From: JAFGTF01 sp035527995
GTDB taxonomy: Bacteria > Spirochaetota > B62-G9 > DRHN01
Direction of reading: 5' to 3'
DNA: 7,936 nt
Assembly (NCBI GenBank): GCA_035527995.1
Contig: DATKZJ010000080.1
Coordinates: forward strand, 1-7,936
The notes under the pieces were generated by a model. That model saw nothing but the letters and a program-made list of their open reading frames with translations. It was not told where the DNA came from and ran no database searches. The position numbers and the translations under genes are program-made. This document shows positions 6,322-7,936 of this stretch, one piece after another (position 1 is the first letter of the stretch; each line of letters opens with the position of its first letter).

Positions 6322-7713
6322 TCAGGCATGGATCGCCCAGCCTTCAACCGCCCTCATCGCCTCCATCACCGCCTCTGAGAGAGTCGGATGTGCATGGATC
6401 ATCTCTGCGACATCCTTCGGCAGAAGCTCCGCCGACTTCGCGAGGAGAAGCTCGTGAATGAGTTCCGTTGCATCGGCTCCGACGATATGTACACCGAGGA
6501 TCTCATGGGTCTGCGGATCGTACAGCACCTTCACCATTCCCTCAGAGCGCTCTATCGCCACCGACTTCCCAGCCCCTCTGTAGGGAAATGTTGCCTTTTC
6601 AAAGGGGATTCCCTCCTCCTGCGCCTGCCGCTCCTTGTAACCGAAGCTCGCGACCTGGGGCTCGCAGTACACCGCCGACGGAATAAGGTTCGGGTCCACC
6701 CTAGCAACCGGGTCCTTTCCGGCCATGTGCTCCACTGCTATCTCCCCCTCCTTAGATGCGACATGGGCGAGCTGAGGCGTGCTGACGACATCCCCTATCG
6801 CGTAGATTGAAGGCACGGAGGTGACGTAGTAGTCTTTAACAGGTATGAACCCTTTTTCCGTGGTAATACCCACGTTTTCGAGGCCTATATCCTCCGTGTT
6901 GGGGGCCCTCCCTACCACGACGAGAAGCTTATCTGCCTCGACACTGAACTTATTTCCATCACTTCCCTCCAAGCTGACCGAAACGCCGTCCTTCTTTTTT
7001 TCCACGGAGAGAGCCTTTGTAGAGGTGTGGACCTTGATTCCGCGCTTCTTGAATGCGCGTTCAAGAACGGCAGTAATCTCTGCATCCTCTATAGGAAGAA
7101 GCTTCTCTAAAAGCTCGACAACCGTGACCTCGACCCCGAATGAGCTCATGATGTGGGCAAACTCAACCCCGATAAACCCACCGCCAAGAATAACGAGCTT
7201 CGAGGGCAGCTCCTCCAGCATGAGCGCGCCGTCTGAGGAGAGCACGAGTTTTTCATCGAACTCGAAACCCGGAATGCTTCTCGGCCTCGATCCCGTAGCG
7301 ACGATGACATTCTTCCCTGTAACGGTCCGTCCGTCGCTCAAAGAAACCTCATTCGGCCCCTTCAGCTCTGCCGCGGCACTGATGAGATCTATCCCGTTCT
7401 TCTTCAGGAGGAACTGTACTCCCTTTGAGAGCATCTCCGAAGCTTTTCTCGACTTCTCGAACACCTTTCTGTACTCGAATGCCGAAACATCCGTCTTGAC
7501 ACCGAGCTTCTCAAGCTCATCTACCGACCTGAAGAGCTCAGCCTGATGGATGAGCGCCTTAGAGGGAATACACCCGATGTTGAGGCAGACCCCGCCGGGC
7601 TTGTCCTTTTCTATCACGGCACAGGACATGCCGAGCTGGGAAGCACGTATCCCGGCGACGTACCCACCGGGCCCTGCACCGATGATCACCAGATCGTAGT
7701 CATAGCTACCCAT
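6322..7713 (-). CDS. lpdA: Dihydrolipoyl dehydrogenase (E3 component)
   Basis: This 463-residue flavoprotein is the E3 subunit that reoxidises dihydrolipoyl groups with NAD+ in 2-oxoacid dehydrogenase complexes or the glycine cleavage system. All hallmark parts are present and in order: the FAD-binding GAGPGG (12-17); the redox disulfide GGVCLNIGCIPSK with C43 and C48; ATGSRPRSIPG (139-149); the NAD-binding GGGFIG (177-182), with acidic E200 at the end of the next strand, as expected for NAD+ rather than NADP+; the second FAD motif YAIGDVV (304-310); and the C-terminal dimer-interface catalytic pair H442/E447 in HAHPTLSEAV. Length is typical. The ATG start is supported by a strong Shine-Dalgarno site seven bases upstream. 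No E1, E2 or lipoyl-protein gene lies within the window, so the complex it serves is unknown. Its 3' end converges on the glycosylase gene with a 49-bp gap. Confidence 0.95.
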   Translation of the reverse strand: MGSYDYDLVIIGAGPGGYVAGIRASQLGMSCAVIEKDKPGGVCLNIGCIPSKALIHQAELFRSVDELEKLGVKTDVSAFEYRKVFEKSRKASEMLSKGVQFLLKKNGIDLISAAAELKGPNEVSLSDGRTVTGKNVIVATGSRPRSIPGFEFDEKLVLSSDGALMLEELPSKLVILGGGFIGVEFAHIMSSFGVEVTVVELLEKLLPIEDAEITAVLERAFKKRGIKVHTSTKALSVEKKKDGVSVSLEGSDGNKFSVEADKLLVVVGRAPNTEDIGLENVGITTEKGFIPVKDYYVTSVPSIYAIGDVVSTPQLAHVASKEGEIAVEHMAGKDPVARVDPNLIPSAVYCEPQVASFGYKERQAQEEGIPFEKATFPYRGAGKSVAIERSEGMVKVLYDPQTHEILGVHIVGADATELIHELLLAKSAELLPKDVAEMIHAHPTLSEAVMEAMRAVEGWAIHA

Positions 7714-7720
7714 TTCAATG

Positions 7721-7728
7721 CTCCTCCC
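7721..7728 (-). promoter_or_regulatory. Strong ribosome binding site of lpdA
   Basis: On the minus strand the sequence reads GGGAGGAG followed by seven bases (CATTGAA) and the ATG at 7713-7711. This near-perfect anti-16S match at ideal spacing fixes the lpdA start. Confidence 0.85.
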
Positions 7729-7745
7729 ATGTAATTAATTCATCT

Positions 7746-7774
7746 AATATAATTAAAAACCGTACTTATGACAG
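7746..7774 (-). promoter_or_regulatory. Probable sigma70-type promoter of lpdA
   Basis: On the minus strand a -35-like CTGTCA (7774-7769; 4 of 6 consensus bases) is followed by a 17-base spacer and a -10-like TATATT (7751-7746; 5 of 6). Transcription would start near 7739, leaving a leader of about 25 bases with the ribosome binding site inside it. The region is AT-rich, so a chance match is possible, but spacing and position are right. Confidence 0.5.
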
Positions 7775-7936
7775 GTCTTTTTGAAAAACCGGAGGAAGCC
7801 CTTGCTTCACATGCAGGCCCCAAAAAGGGCGAGGATAAAGGTGCCGTGAAATCCTTTCATTCCGTCAAATACTATTATTGCAGGTTTTTGTCGTCTACAT
7901 TAAAGGCGGAATGGCACTTCGGATTTTCGGTCCGTT

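Noticed and set aside
6845..7546. Plus-strand open frame of 233 codons antisense to lpdA
   Set aside because: It lies entirely within a fully conserved dihydrolipoyl dehydrogenase gene, and its translation is Ser/Thr/Pro-rich without domains.
7792..7936. Possible gene or element at the right edge
   Set aside because: Only very short frames (for example a 17-codon minus-strand frame) and a 4-bp GCCC/GGGC stem are visible; nothing supports a feature.

Overview
This is an ordinary-looking bacterial chromosome fragment of moderate GC content. It carries five protein-coding loci plus one broken gene, and I see no RNA genes, insertion sequences, prophage genes or CRISPR array. The organism cannot be named from this window. 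The TctC-type solute receptor has a cleavable signal peptide with no lipobox cysteine, which suggests a free periplasmic protein and therefore a diderm (Gram-negative-type) cell. A HEAT-repeat protein, a tricarboxylate transporter, a MutY-like protein without an Fe-S cluster and an NAD-dependent dihydrolipoyl dehydrogenase would fit Spirochaetota or a delta-proteobacteria-like anaerobe, but that is a guess.

Layout: positions 2-2344 (+) hold the C-terminal 780 residues of a large HEAT-repeat protein whose start lies before the window. An AT-rich 96-bp spacer follows. Positions 2441-4924 (+) hold a tripartite tricarboxylate transporter (TTT) locus in the order tctC-tctA-tctB. tctC looks full length but has only a TTG start with no visible ribosome binding site. 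tctA is damaged: roughly its first 160 codons are missing, so the remnant abuts the tctC stop directly, and two single-base indels (+1 at 3767-3769, -1 at 3980-3982) move the middle third into another frame. tctB is intact and overlaps the end of the tctA remnant. Positions 4925-5471 are a 547-bp stretch with no convincing gene. Positions 5472-6272 (+) encode a MutY/HhH-GPD DNA glycosylase-like protein that lacks the Fe-S cluster loop and has Glu where MutY has its catalytic Asp. It converges on a complete dihydrolipoyl dehydrogenase gene (6322-7713, -), which has a strong ribosome binding site and a plausible promoter. I recognise nothing in the last ~145 bases (7792-7936).

How the genes work together: only tctC, tctA and tctB form a functional unit. 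TctC would capture a carboxylate in the periplasm and TctA/TctB would carry it across the membrane. As written, TctA cannot be made full length, so the uptake system looks inactivated unless the indels and the deletion are sequencing or assembly errors. The HEAT protein, the glycosylase and the dehydrogenase are independent neighbours. I found no clear new multi-gene system. The points most worth a second look are the damaged transporter and the atypical glycosylase.
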